Assembly (NCBI RefSeq): GCF_000003815.2
Contig: NC_049980.1
Span: 28,261,273-28,325,272, forward strand
Direction of reading: 5' to 3'
DNA from: Branchiostoma floridae
Taxonomy: Eukaryota; Chordata; Leptocardii; Amphioxiformes; Branchiostomatidae
Length of the DNA: 64,000 bases
In this document: positions 35,701-46,690 of the stretch, piece by piece
How the letters are laid out: each line of letters starts with the position of its first letter
How positions within the stretch are numbered: the stretch's first letter is position 1
The notes under the pieces: generated by a model
Seen by the model: only the letters and a program-made list of their open reading frames with translations
Database searches by the model: none
What the model was told of the DNA's origin: nothing
Program-made: the position numbers and the translations under genes

Positions 35701-37904
35701 TGTTCACACGGTGCAAAAACGAGATGCACACTTTCCTCTGACAGCCCTACACCAACTGTAAGATGAATACTTGGCGCCAACCCCGTCTGCTAAAAAACAA
35801 GTACCATTGGCTACGAAAGAGACAACTAACAACTGTCCCTTATCGTAACAAAATCAGAACATCTGTGTCGCCCATAAATCTTCTGACACCCAACCCAGAT
35901 GAGAGGACCTAATGGCATTTTAAACAGCTGTCACCTCACCATCTGCTTGGAGCTAAGCCCATTAACAAACACATAAAGCACGATGCCTGTACCAATATAT
36001 CCCAAATATAGGGGTGATTTTTGATATTATTACATCGATTATAACGACAGATACGGCTCCCAAAATCTCATCGATTCGAGCTTTCATCACATCCCACTAA
36101 CACAACAAGTATGAAACCAATCCATCCAGCCGTTCTTGAGTAATCATCTACACAGACAGAGACACATAACAGAAAATATAACCTCCATTCCATGACATTT
36201 CATGGAGGTAACTACCTTAAAGCAAATATTAAAACGCATTGCACATATCTCGCGATCGTTTAGAGTAACGGTCTGGATCTAAATGCCCCCTCCCCCATAT
36301 TTGTCAACGTACCTTCTCCCTTCCACCTCCAGGAGGGTCTGCATGCCTTTTTCCGTTAAGCGTTACGAGCCATTCTAATTCACCGTTAATCGTTACCGAC
36401 CCTCTCTAATTTAACGTTAACCGTTATCGGTATATTCTCCGTGAAGCGTTATTGCTCGTTTTAATTCAACGTTAACCGTTATTTGTTATCCCGAATTCAC
36501 CGTTAAGCGTTACCAAGAAATTCTTCGTAACCCGTTATACACACGAAGTCAAATGCCAGATAGAACCCCGGAAAATGCAGGAAATGGCGTTTCAAAGGGT
36601 CCAGATTTCAAAATTTTCTCCGAGCCTCCCGGACGTCGGCTCTGGACAGGGTAAAATATGTTGCGGAAGCGTCGCCCTCAAAAACTTTATCACTCATACA
36701 GATTTCAGTGTAAACTTAGCTTAGTTTCGGGCAAAAAGTACCTTCCTTGCGACGGCTGGTGCCTTTGTTGGGGTTTGGTAACCAGGCTAGCGCCTTTGGC
36801 GCTCACGATGACATGGTGAAAATATGTTAGGGGCGTGGGTAGGCACAAAAAAACTTTTCTCTCTAATAAAATGTCATTTAAATTAGCTTCGTCTTACAGC
36901 AAAATATGTCCTTCAAAATGCAGTAAATGGCGTCTCAGACGGTCCAGATTTTAATTTTCCCGGACTTATATTGCAACGTCTCGTGCCTTCTGAGCTCGAA
37001 ATGGTAAAATATGTCGGGGGCTCTGGGGGTGGAGGCCAAAGCTATAATCATTGTGTAAGTTGATGAAAATGTCAAAATCAACCTAGCTTAGTCAGTCGGC
37101 AAAATTTGCCGAAAATGCAGGAAACAGCATTTAAGAGGGTCTTGATTTTAAAATTTTCCCGGCGGAGCATGCCCCCGGACCCCCTGGGATGCGTCGCGCC
37201 TTCGGCGCTCCAAACGATATTTTCAATATATTGCTCTCATGTTCAACTCATATATCCGTATACGTAGGCCAGTTTCTTCATAATGTATTCCAAATGCGAG
37301 ACCAGATTACTCATACATAACTGTACTGTTATTGATAATGTTTTGTTATTGTTTTGTATGTAGCCTCTTAGTACTATTGTCTGTATAGCTATTAGTTGTT
37401 ATTGGTTGCCATACATTGTACCCTGTGCGATTGTTGAGCAATAAACTCATTCATTCATTCATGTAGTTCAATCCCCCCATAAGAAATTTGCTTCCGCCGT
37501 CTCTGTGGCGGGCCGGGAACTCTGCCTCCGTCAATTTACAGATGTCATGGACATTGTCCCTGTCATTCCTCCGGGTTCTGGGCACCTTTTGCTTTGTCAT
37601 TAGTCGGATATTTTCCCCCATTGATATAACTACTCGTTGTATGAATCAGAATAGGAATGCACGTCAATGTTACTTTCAACGGTGTTATGTTTTGTAACTC
37701 CTTCTGAATTTACCGTTAAGCGTTACCGGGCCTCCTGAATTTACCGTTAACCGTTACCGGGCCTCCTGAATTCACCGTTAAGCGTTACCAAGACCCCCCA
37801 TGCAGACCCTCCTCCAGAACCACGTCAGTCAGCTCTGCCCGCTCCCTCATGGTGTTAAGTTCACACAGTACATCACTAGGGTACCCATGGTTTCTTATGT
37901 CCAT
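32004..37904 (-). CDS. Gene C: BTB-BACK-Kelch (KLHL-type) gene with coding exon 1 split by a transposon
   Basis: Exons on the minus strand: exon 1 in two pieces, 37904-37812 and 36326-36313, separated by a 1479-bp element; exon 2 35159-34946 (BTB); exon 3 34482-34343; exon 4 34112-33528 (BACK and first Kelch); exon 5 32757-32004 (Kelch repeats, acidic Ser-rich tail). Without the element and one target-duplication copy, exon 1 is 107 nt as in gene D, and the total is 1800 nt (599 aa), also as in gene D. As it stands, translation from the exon-1 ATG gives 31 native residues, eight from the element, then a stop. Exons 2-5 show no other lesion, so the insertion is recent, polymorphic, or bypassed by another first exon. 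The family acts as Cullin-3 ubiquitin-ligase adaptors. Confidence 0.75.
33528..34112 (-). CDS. Gene C exon 4: BACK domain and first Kelch segment
   Basis: 585 nt. It includes LITNSEDDVVQAALRWVDF and LQHLPSLCRCFRHSFI, the BACK helices, then a Kelch-like segment with LYQYNHLSNTWEPRCEM. The exon ends SPRAR, joined in phase to CGLVYLKG of exon 5. Confidence 0.87.
34343..35159 (-). CDS. Gene C exons 2-3: BTB domain and link to BACK
   Basis: Exon 2 (35159-34946, 214 nt) encodes SFPCHRAVLASCSPYFRSM and TGRLKMEPDQVQAVMSAARL, a typical BTB core. Exon 3 (34482-34343, 140 nt) encodes KAADYMKDHLDMSNCADV, the BTB end and BACK start. Lengths equal those of gene D. Confidence 0.87.
35281..36215 (-). repeat. 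~0.95-kb repeat in gene C intron 1, inverted copy in gene D intron 1
   Basis: The reverse complement matches 40100-40370 and 41165-41815 of gene D intron 1 with only scattered differences. Both ends carry TACCTCCATG / CATGGAGGTA, so it may be a transposon. Because C and D are head to head, the repeat has the same orientation relative to each gene. Confidence 0.75.
36333..37811. mobile_element. Non-autonomous DNA transposon with GTTAAC arrays, copy 1 (inside gene C exon 1)
   Basis: The ends are GAGGGTCTGCATG (36333-36345) and its reverse complement (37799-37811). The flanking direct repeat CTCCAG lies at 36327-36332 and 37812-37817. Near each end are spaced copies of a word such as TTCACCGTTAAGCGTTAC. 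The interior is non-coding, with GC-rich blocks. About 250 bases near 37212-37465 are a nested retroelement tail absent from copy 2. The 6-bp duplication does not by itself identify a superfamily. Confidence 0.88.
37212..37465 (+). mobile_element. Retroelement 3' end nested in the transposon
   Basis: It ends GAGCAATAAACTCATTCATTCATTC with a short tandem tail, preceded by GGTTGCCATACATTGTACC. Copy 2 of the host element has unrelated sequence here, so this is probably a later insertion. The same family is seen at 4290-4445. Confidence 0.5.
37812..37904 (-). pseudogene. Gene C exon 1, 5' piece
   Basis: It encodes 31 residues starting MDIRNHGYPSD and ending LTDVVLE, matching gene D exon 1 (LTDVVLEVEGR). 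It ends in the target sequence CTGGAG (minus strand) immediately before the element. The remaining 14 coding bases and the donor GTACGT lie at 36326-36313, beyond the element. Confidence 0.85.
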
Positions 37905-39866
37905 GATTAACAGCGTTTTATGAGCCGAGATTGAAGAAGTATTCGTTTGGTTGGTTCGGGTTCGCGAGTAAAGAAAGAACCACGGCTGCTGTCAACTTTG
38001 ATCTTTGACCCGCATTGATACCTTATTCTGTATTCTCCATATAGTGTGTTTGTTTGTCGGGACTATTTGCGATGGTCGAGTCATGACAGGATAGCAAGAT
38101 ACAAAAGTAAACTTTCTTGATGTGGCATGGTCTAAGCCTTGGATGTTACTTCTAAGCCTTGGATGTTACTGCCGGACACAGCCAAAAAAAATGACAAAAT
38201 AGAAAGCCCGATAAAAACGACTAAAAAACGTTAAAAAAACAGCCGGAGCCTAACCTCTGCTTGGAGAGTATGTATTATATGCAAATCAACAAACACGGCT
38301 GTTGCCCTCACAGATCTCAATTCTGTCAAGGTTCTTTCTCAAGTCTCATGATTTCTTAGGCAATCAATCAATGTGCAAACATTCTGAAGATAACATGTTT
38401 TCAATTATTTCTTTCTGATCACAATGCAGTGGGTGAGATGGAAAAAATATATCGGTGCTCACGGTCCATGCACGTCCAACGATTCTATCTATGAGTATGA
38501 ACATTTTGTAGCCTCTGGAAACATGCATCTTCCACACGCTCGTACCCAGCGCCGTGAAGAAGCCATAGGTTTGAGATCGTGGGCTTATTCACAATCCACC
38601 TCAAGCTGAATTGAATAAACTCTATGGAATTCACAGCTGTCGTTTTGTTTTGTTTTGTGTTTGTCTCAATGCCTTAGAAAATCGTAAGTTGTGAGCGCAC
38701 GCCACTACGTGCGTTTCTACAGCCTGAGTATTTTTACAGTTACCGGGTCCAAAACTGGTCGCAAGTTTACTATTTAGGGTGTAAAATGTTGCCACAATAG
38801 TGGCACGTTATAACAAAGGGAGCTTTAGAATGTACCTGATTTGGTGGCGCTGTAAGGGCGTTAAGATTATCCCTCTACATTGCCGAGAGGGAGTTATGTC
38901 ACGGAAAGGAGTTTTGCACGGCGGCGCGTTTGGCCTTCTCCACGCCAGATCACGTTCCCGGGACACTTAGCTCCTCTCAGCATGATTCGCCCCAGGAATG
39001 CGTTCTTTGTCCCAGGACTGTCTTTGAGAAGAATCCCAGATGCCAGTAGCCACCATGCGGCCGTATAATGTATTGCAAAAAGACTTACACGCATATTCAG
39101 TGGAATAACACGATTTAATAGGACGCTGTGGAGGAGCGTGCATCTTCCACAGATCGGACAGGCCGGGGTCTCGTCTCTCTTGTGTCCCCATCAACATTTC
39201 CATACTCCCTGTCTTCGTCCATTGTCGCCATCAACATTCTTTTTGTCTGACATCTGCCATCAGAATTTATGCATATGCACCTTTTAGCAAGTGCTAGTCT
39301 AACGTTACTTGAACTTAATGTTCTCCACACAAAAAAGATAATGTCACACAAATCACCTCATCCTGATGTATTATCGTACTTCATCTTGAAGTGTATTTAG
39401 CTTTATTTATTCATTTATGCCTTAAAACTAAACTTCACAAAAACTCTGATTATTTTGTCGGCCTTGGTGGCATCCGAATCAGTATGATATACATGACCAC
39501 TCTACAACGTTGTAAGTATATAGCTGTATGATTCATCTAAGAAATCAGGGAACGATACATGGATACACGTGGTAGAAGAAGGACGATGGTGTCTTTATAG
39601 ATCTTTATACGAACGCACCCTCCCCCAATGTCATATGAACAAAGATCGTGCTACATCAAGAAAGTTTACTATCTTGCTCATCCAGTCATGACTAATGGCC
39701 CGCACAAAAAGTCTGTAAAATAAACATTACACTATGTGGAGAATAAGGTATCAATATATCGGTCAAAGGTCAAAGTTGATAAATGCTTAGCCTTTTTTCG
39801 CACCAGGCCACAGGCACGAGGCTTGCGCTTGCCCCTTCGATATTTGCTCCTAAAACGTTGCTAATT
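37905..39866. promoter_or_regulatory. Head-to-head promoter interval between genes C and D
   Basis: The two ends are similar in inverted orientation over about 130 bases, including AGAATAAGGTATCAAT and a DR1-like nuclear-receptor site: GGTCAAAGGTCA at 39761-39772 for gene D and TGATCTTTGACCC at 37999-38011 for gene C, both about 95 bases before the ATG. DR1 sites of this form are HNF4/RXR-type targets. The middle (38100-39700) has no recognised gene and a short tandem duplication at about 38131-38170. Confidence 0.5.
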
Positions 39867-39973
39867 ATGGACGCAAAAAACCATCAGCAGTCTGATCAGG
39901 TTCTCCGTGAACTTAACGCCATGAGGGAGCGTTCAGAGCTGACTGACGTGGTTCTGGAGGTAGAAGGGAGAAG
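39867..39973 (+). CDS. Gene D exon 1
   Basis: 107 nt encoding the N-terminal helix and the start of the BTB domain, ending LTDVVLEVEG plus AG of the next codon; donor GTAATT. It is the intact reference for the split exon of gene C. Confidence 0.87.
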
Positions 39974-42900
39974 GTAATTCGATATTCGGTGGGCCAAAAG
40001 TTGGGGGGGGGGGGGCGTTTAGTTCGGACTTTATCGCAGGCTGTCTTCTCTAAGTCTAAACGATCTCGAGCTACTTGCAATGTGTTTAAAGATATATTTT
40101 AAGCTAATTACCTCCATGGAATGGAGGTTATATTTTCTGTTATGTGTCTCTGTGTAGATGATTACTCAAGAACGGCTGGATGGATTGGTTTCATACTTGC
40201 TGTGTTGGTGGGGTGTGATGAAAGCTCGAATCGATGAGATCTTGGGAGCCGTATCTGTCGTTATAATCGATGTAATAATATCAGAAATCACCCCTATATT
40301 TGAGATATATTGGTACAGGCATCGTGCTTTATGTGTTTGTTAATGGGCTTAGCTGCAAGCAGATAGTGAGGTGGGAACCCCCAGTAGTTTTATTTATGTC
40401 CTTAAAGCAACTGTTTCCAGATGCTGGGCAACTGTTTCCCGATGCTGGACAATTTGAATATGATAAATAACTTTGTATTTAGCCACTTGTGCCTTTGGGG
40501 ACCTGGTGTGTTATACTTCGTTTGCGCCGTTATGTGTCTCTGTCTGTGTACAAGATTACTCAAGAACGGCTGGATGGATTGGTTTCATACTTGTTGTTTT
40601 GGTGGGGTGTGATGAAAGCTTGAATCGAAGAGATTTTGGGCGCCGTATCTGTCGTTATAATTGATGTAATAATATAAGAAATCACCCCTATATCTGCGAT
40701 ATATTGGAACAGGCATCGTGCTTTAAGTGTTTGTTAATGGGCTCAGCTCCAAGCAGATGGTGAGGTGATTTCTATGACAGCTGTTTGGGGAACCCCGAGT
40801 TTTTTGAATATGATACTGTAAATGCAGAAATGTTCGCGGTGGATTAATGTTCGCAGTTTTCGCGGCGGCCGCTTCACCGCGAATTTAAAACCACCGTGAA
40901 TATTTTTCCATAACAGTAAGAGACTACAGTGCATGGTGCTACCGCGAAATTAAAACCACCGCGAAAAGTCAATTTTCCCGCTACCGCGAAATTAAATCCC
41001 CGCGAACTTAAATGCATTTACAGTAATTAGTTTTATTTATGTCTGCTTAGGATATCATGGAGATGTGAAGCGTAAGTATAATTGTAAGAAGTTGAGGTAC
41101 ATTTAACGGTAATGCTTAACAGGTATGGATGTCTCACATACTGTACTGCTGATTTGAGTGACATGGTGATTAAAATGCCATTAGGTCCTCTCATCTGGGT
41201 TGGGTGTCAGAAGGTTTATGGGCGATACAGATGTTCTGATTTTGTTACGATAAGGGACAGTTGTTAGTTGTCTCTTTCGTAGCCAATGGTACTTGTTTTT
41301 TAGCAGACGGGGTTGGCGCCAAGTATTCATCTTACAGTTGGTGTAGGGCTGTCAGAGGAAAGTGTGCATCTCGTTTTTGTACCGTATGAACAGCTGATGT
41401 TATGACATATTGGTGGAAAATCAAATCACCATCTGACTAAAGTTGGCCACATCCCTTCTTCTTTCTGAGTTTCCCAACTTCCTCCCACCACACCGCTCTG
41501 AGGCACATAGTCGAACCTCAATAATGCTGACAACCTTAGACAGTTTAAATGCCAAACATCAAGCTTAAGGAACACCATGGCCACGCTACCATATGCCGTC
41601 GACCTCTTAAACGCACATTACACAATTAAGTGTCACATTTTAATAATTACTAATCAGATGGACATCCTCTGTGTCATTAAATAAATACACCACTACTTTC
41701 CCATAACATTTATAACCATTACTCTCAAATACAACCGACTATAAACATACATACCATCCACAAAAAAGCAATAAATATTTCATGGAGGTATGAGGTCCCC
41801 GAACTCTAGTTATATGTACTTCGTACCATTTACATGATTCCATAGAATAAGTAAAGACATGTAACTGTGTAAGAATTCAGAGGGGCGAGTAGAAAGCTAG
41901 CTAACAGAAAGAAATAAACATGCCGACACCGGGGGGTTTACGGAAAAGGCTGGGCTGTCTACCTGGGCTGGCTATCACGTCAGGCTACTTGGACCTGCGA
42001 AAGCCCATTGAGACAAAAGCTGTTTTAGCAGTAGGGGTTGTTTGTGCTCAATGAAGAAGATATGTGTGAAGGAACTGTGTGTTATTATGTGAATGAGCTG
42101 TGTGAAGTGGCAGTATGTGAAGGAGCTGTATTTGAAGGAGCCGTGTGTGAAGGGGCTTTGTGTGAAGCAGTTGTGTGGGAAGGAGCTGCGTGTTGTCTGT
42201 GAACCCAGAGGTTCTGGGTTCGAATCAGTTGATATGCCACCAATCTTGTGCGCTTGGGAAGGGCTCTTCACACGACTTTCCTCCCATCACTAGGGTAGAG
42301 AAAAGAGTGCCTAGCTTCGGTAATGGCCCTCCCTCAGATAGGACAAAGAACCCACAATACTTACGGAAAAGACTAGGGGTCCTTCCTTCCAAATGTAAGT
42401 GGTTCAAAACCTTAAGTCCTATATAGCCACACCTGCTGTCGTACTGAGGTCACCTGAGTTAGCACCGAATGGCAGCTGTTCCAGACCCTTGCACTTTAGC
42501 AACGCTTATTTTAAGCTCCTCACAATTCAATTGCCGACCCTAGTGTATGGCGCAGACGCCTGGACCCTGACAATCACTAAAGAACAGCTCCTGGACGCCT
42601 TTGACCAATCAGCCTTGTTAAGTCGTGTTAATAGCCCTTCCAAAGGGCGCAAGATCGCTGGCATATCAACTGATTTGAACCCAAAACCTCTGGGTTATGT
42701 AACACACACAATTGCTTCACACAAAGCCCCTTCACACACCGCTCCTTCAAACACAGCTCCTTCACATACAGCCCATTCACATACAGTTCCTTCACACATA
42801 GCTTCTTCATTGAGCACAAACAAACCCTACTGCTAAAACAGCTTTTGTCGCAATGGGCTTTCCTTCTAAGGTCCAAGTAGCCTGACGTGATAGCCAGCCC

Positions 42901-45900
42901 AGGTAGACAGCCCAGGTAGACAGCCCAATCTTTTCCGTAAACCCGACACCCTGGATCGAACCCGGGTCGGCAGATTACAACCCAGCAGCAAAACCACTGC
43001 GCTAGAAAAGGCTGATCAGCCCTTTCCGGCTGAAGTTTGACACTACTTAAACCCCGCACTGCTACAACTGTTAACGTTATTGTAAAAAAAAAAATAATGA
43101 ATCTACCATATTTTTCACTGCAGCAATATTTGCAACATATGAATATGACTTACTTGTGCTTTAAGACATCTCAAAATATGTGCACTTCCCATTGCCGCTT
43201 GATAAATTGTCAGCCATCTTGTCAATTGTCCGTCATTTTGTCCAACTTTAAGACAAACCAAGGATTGTAAAATACGTTCGGTAGTTTGCTTTAATTGTTC
43301 ATAAAGCTTGTTGTTGAAAGTCCTAGCAAAGCTCAGAAGATCTCTGGACCGCAACATTCAATTCGGAAATCTATGGCTGGTTTACTTCCGGCCGGGTAGG
43401 CTACCCGGAAGTAATGGAATTTGGTTGAGGCTTGCTTTCGCATTGGTCACCAATGATTGAGATGTGACAAGATGATGCAGATCTGTTGAAAATAAGTTTC
43501 ATAATCTAAGTTGGGATTTTAAAGTTCACAATATTTGTTCTTCTGGCACCAAAACTTTCAAATAATGTTACATCTTGCATAATCTTTCTCCTCAGTTTCC
43601 CATGCCATCGGGCCGTCCTGGCATCGTGCAGTCCCTACTTTCGTGGCATGTTCACCAGCGGCTATGCGGAGGCCAAACAGGAAAGGGTCACTATCAAGGA
43701 AGTAAACAAGGTAGCCATGGCAACCATTCTGGACTACGCCTACACCGGACGCCTTCAGACGGAGCCAGACCAGGTCCAGGCTGTGATGTCTGCAGCCAGA
43801 CTGTTCCAGGTAAGGACACTGCATCATAATCTAATCACACATGTTCAGCCATGCCAACTTTATTTTTGGGGTCACTACTAGGGGTGGATGCCAGTTTGGT
43901 GGACCTAATTCAGACCTTGGTACATGTATTAGGTGATCTAGCCAAGAAAGAAAGAAAGATTTAGCAATCTTCATCAAAGTAGATTAGCCTGAATGTTCAA
44001 AAAAGGCATGGAAAATAAAAAGGCATGGAAAATAAGTCCAACAGTCAATTATTGATATTGATTTAACAAATTTAGACATGATCAGGTCTGGGTTCAGGCT
44101 GGACCTAAACCTCTGGATATTAACCTTGACTGTGACCTGATTAAGTCAATTCAGTATGCATGGTTTAAGAAACTGAAAAGGGCAGGATGGTCTGTAAGTG
44201 TCATCATGTTTGATCCCTCTAGGTGGATTTTGTATGTCGTAAGGCAGCAGATTACATGAAGGACCATCTGGACGTGTCCAACTGTGCAGATGTGTTGATG
44301 TATGCTGACATGCTGGAGGACCTCACCCTGAAGGAGGCCAGTGAGAGGTACATTGCATTCAGGTCAGTTCAATGCCTGTTACACACATTACGAGAGAAAT
44401 TATGTTACTTCGATTCGCGGTTTCTATCAGCAACATCAATTCTAATTTTCCCATGGCTATTACTGATAAAAAGTGCCCCAATGTAAACTTTTAAGAAATA
44501 CATTCATGATTTATGTATCTTAACATGTTTGAATCAAACCACTAAGCTGGACATGTAACTAACTTCCCCAGGTTCAACCAGGTGGCTCTACAACCAGCCT
44601 TTCTCAAGTTGCCACTTCCCCTGCTCCAGTCACTGATTAACAGGGATGACTTAATGACCAACTCAGAAGACAAAATTGTGCAAGCTGCTCTGAGATGGAT
44701 TGAATTTGACAAAGAAGAACGCTTGCAGCACCTTCCTGCTCTGTGCAGATGCTTCCGCCATCCCTTCATCAGCTCAAACCAACTTGCCGAAGTGGAAAGT
44801 ACACGTGAGTGCCTGCCAACAGACTGCAAGCTGGCTTACAGTGACAGCACAACCCAACGTCTGGGACAGACAGGAACAGAAATGCAGATTTTCCCAGGAC
44901 TGGTAAGAGAAGGCTCCACAAAACGTGGAATCCAGTGGGTTGCTCCTTGCTATGATGCTTCCACAGGTGAACTGTATGCAATTGACGTACCTGACAACCT
45001 GGAGAACTTTTCTATGACAGCCACTCCTGACAATGAGCTGTACCTGGCAGGGGGCATCAACAACATCAACAGCATCAGCAGGTTTGGTTATGGTGCTCAG
45101 AGGAAGTTCTACCAGTACAACCATCAGTTAAACAGCTGGGAATCAAGGCATGAGATGAAGTCACCTAGAATCAGGTATGTCTTTCTTTTTCAAACTTCTT
45201 CTGTCTTAGAGCCAGGCACCAGCATACCCTAGGTACAGCAAGAAGTATGACCTGTACTTAGCTTGTATGAGCACAAATGTACAATAAAGGTCATTCTTGA
45301 GCACAAATGTACAATAAAGGTCATTCATTCAATAAGGAACTGCCCCTCAAAGTTATATGAAACTGTATACTTTTTACGGGTAATTGTATCTATGTTTGCA
45401 TCATGAAAATGTCTTCTTCACAAATGATCATGAATTAGTGTCAATATTTGTGTGTGTTAAAATGTGGATAATGATGTGGTATATCTATTTCTTGGTCTAA
45501 GAAACCGGGGCTTTGTAGAACTGTACATGCCGGCCCAAATATCACTTTACCAGTCAGAAAATGGAAAGCCAGTGACTTGCAAAGTGACTGTTGTTTAAGT
45601 TAACAAAATTTGATAATTGACTTCATTGTGTAAGCATCCTCTTAAAGGTATTTATGAATACCACAATGTCATGTGTCATGTGAGCAGAGCGTCCAGACCA
45701 CTGCATCAGCAGAACACAGTGGACTGCTACTACTACAATGTCATGTAGGTGTATGTGTTTTCTGTCATCCCCAGGTGTGGTCTGGTGTATCTGAAGGGCT
45801 ACATCTATGCCATTGGTGGTGATGTCAAAAAGAAAACAGTGGAGAGGTATGACCCCAGTTGTGATGAGTGGACCTCGATACGACCTATCCCTCGCCCCGT

Positions 45901-46510
45901 GACCTCAGACTTTTGTGCAGTGACTCTCGATGACAGCATCTATGTCATTAGTAAGGAAGGCTGCTACTGCTTCAGTACCACAGAGAACAAGTGGAGCAAG
46001 ATAGCAGACATGATTCAACCACCATTGTGTCCTCAGGCCGTCACGTATCAAGGGATCATCTACTGTAAAGACTGTCACAAAGAAAGTGGATACCAGTCCT
46101 CAAATGGTGTAGAAGTGTACAACCCCACAATTGGTGAGTGGAAGTTGTCCGGGAACGGCTCTTATTCCTTCGACAAGGCAACTCTGATGGAATATGGAGA
46201 TACTTTGTACCTCCTCACTGGACACAACAATGAGCAAAGCCAATTAAACACGATTTACGTATACAAGTATCTGCCAGAGACAGACTATTGGCTGTATCTG
46301 ATAGACAATGGCAAGCTGGTACCCCCTTTGGTACGGCGATTGGGTTCTGGGATGAGCACAGATTGCTTGACAACAAGGATGATCCCACAGTGCCTTGACC
46401 AGGATTCAGATGCATATGAGGAACTGGACCCGTTCGAAGCTTTGTGCACGAGCAGTTACTCTGAGTCATCTGAAAGCGAAACCTCGTATGACAGTATCAC
46501 AGGAGATTAA
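39867..46510 (+). CDS. Gene D (complete): BTB-BACK-Kelch (KLHL-type) protein
   Basis: Exons 39867-39973, 43596-43809, 44223-44362, 44572-45174 and 45775-46510 give 1800 nt, 599 aa, with all junctions in phase. The N-terminus MDAKNHQQSDQVLRELNAM leads to the BTB domain (about 25-125), BACK (about 130-240) and Kelch blades (about 300-560), ending in a Ser/Glu-rich tail before TAA at 46508-46510. The ATG at 39867 was chosen because gene C aligns from the same point; an upstream in-frame ATG at 39783 would add 28 residues without family similarity. Expected role: substrate receptor for Cullin-3 E3 ligase in the cytoplasm. Intron 1 (3.6 kb) is full of repeats. Most KLHL proteins have six blades with Gly-Gly pairs; here most pairs are lost. 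Confidence 0.9.
40100..41815 (+). repeat. Gene D intron 1 copy of the C/D repeat, with internal duplication and insertion
   Basis: The first part (40100-40370) is repeated in tandem at about 40520-40780. The match to the gene C copy then resumes at about 41165 and runs to TAGTTAT at 41815. The interruption contains a TA-flanked MITE. Confidence 0.7.
40816..41023. mobile_element. MITE with CTGTAAATGC ends and TA target duplication
   Basis: The inverted ends CTGTAAATGCA and TGCATTTACAG are flanked by TA on each side, as in Tc1/mariner-type MITEs. The body has repeated CCGCGAA words in both orientations. It interrupts the intron repeat shared with gene C, so it inserted later. Confidence 0.7.
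41926..43020. repeat. Inverted pair of a repeat carrying a 15-bp minisatellite, LINE fragment and tRNA-like head
   Basis: Arms at about 41934-42275 and 42628-42943 are reverse complements, each with variants of GTGAAGGAGCTGTGT. Between them, 42515-42612 encodes a reverse-transcriptase C-terminal fragment (LVYGADAWTLTITKEQL). On the minus strand at 42950-43015, TAGCGCAGTGGTT and GGGTTCGATCC resemble Pol III boxes A and B. No functional gene. Confidence 0.5.
43596..46510 (+). CDS. Gene D exons 2-5
   Basis: Exon 2 (43596-43809) encodes SFPCHRAVLASCSPYFRGM. Exon 3 (44223-44362) encodes KAADYMKDHLDVSNCADV. Exon 4 (44572-45174) encodes LMTNSEDKIVQAALRWIEF and the first Kelch blade. Exon 5 (45775-46510) encodes the remaining blades, starting CGLVYLKGYIYAIGGDVK. 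Exon 4 is 18 nt longer than in gene C and exon 5 is 18 nt shorter, so the totals agree. Confidence 0.88.
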
Positions 46511-46690
46511 GTTAATTCACCAACAATAATGTCTTGAATACAGAGCAAAAGAAAAGTTTTGAAAACTCAAACATGTTGCCCTGCCAACATTCCGTAGCTT
46601 AAGTAATGAGAAATACTGGACAGGTCATCTGGTGAGATAGCAAAATGTCTTAACACTGGAAAGACTTCAAATCTAAGAATTTGGAAATCT

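Noticed and set aside
36230-36560. GTTAAC-rich DNA as a satellite or regulatory cluster
   Set aside because: It lies exactly inside the inverted ends of a mobile element found again at 54484-55689, so it is part of the transposon.
39783-39866. Upstream in-frame ATG for gene D adding 28 residues
   Set aside because: The extension has no KLHL similarity and overlaps the promoter block shared with gene C, whose alignment starts at 39867.
42950-43015. Candidate tRNA gene on the minus strand
   Set aside because: A and B boxes are present, but the anticodon stem does not pair well and the sequence continues a repeat; more likely a SINE head.
43558-43829. Frames overlapping the gene D BTB exon in other phases and on the other strand
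   Set aside because: The BTB reading has clear family similarity and phase-matched splice sites; the others are shadows.
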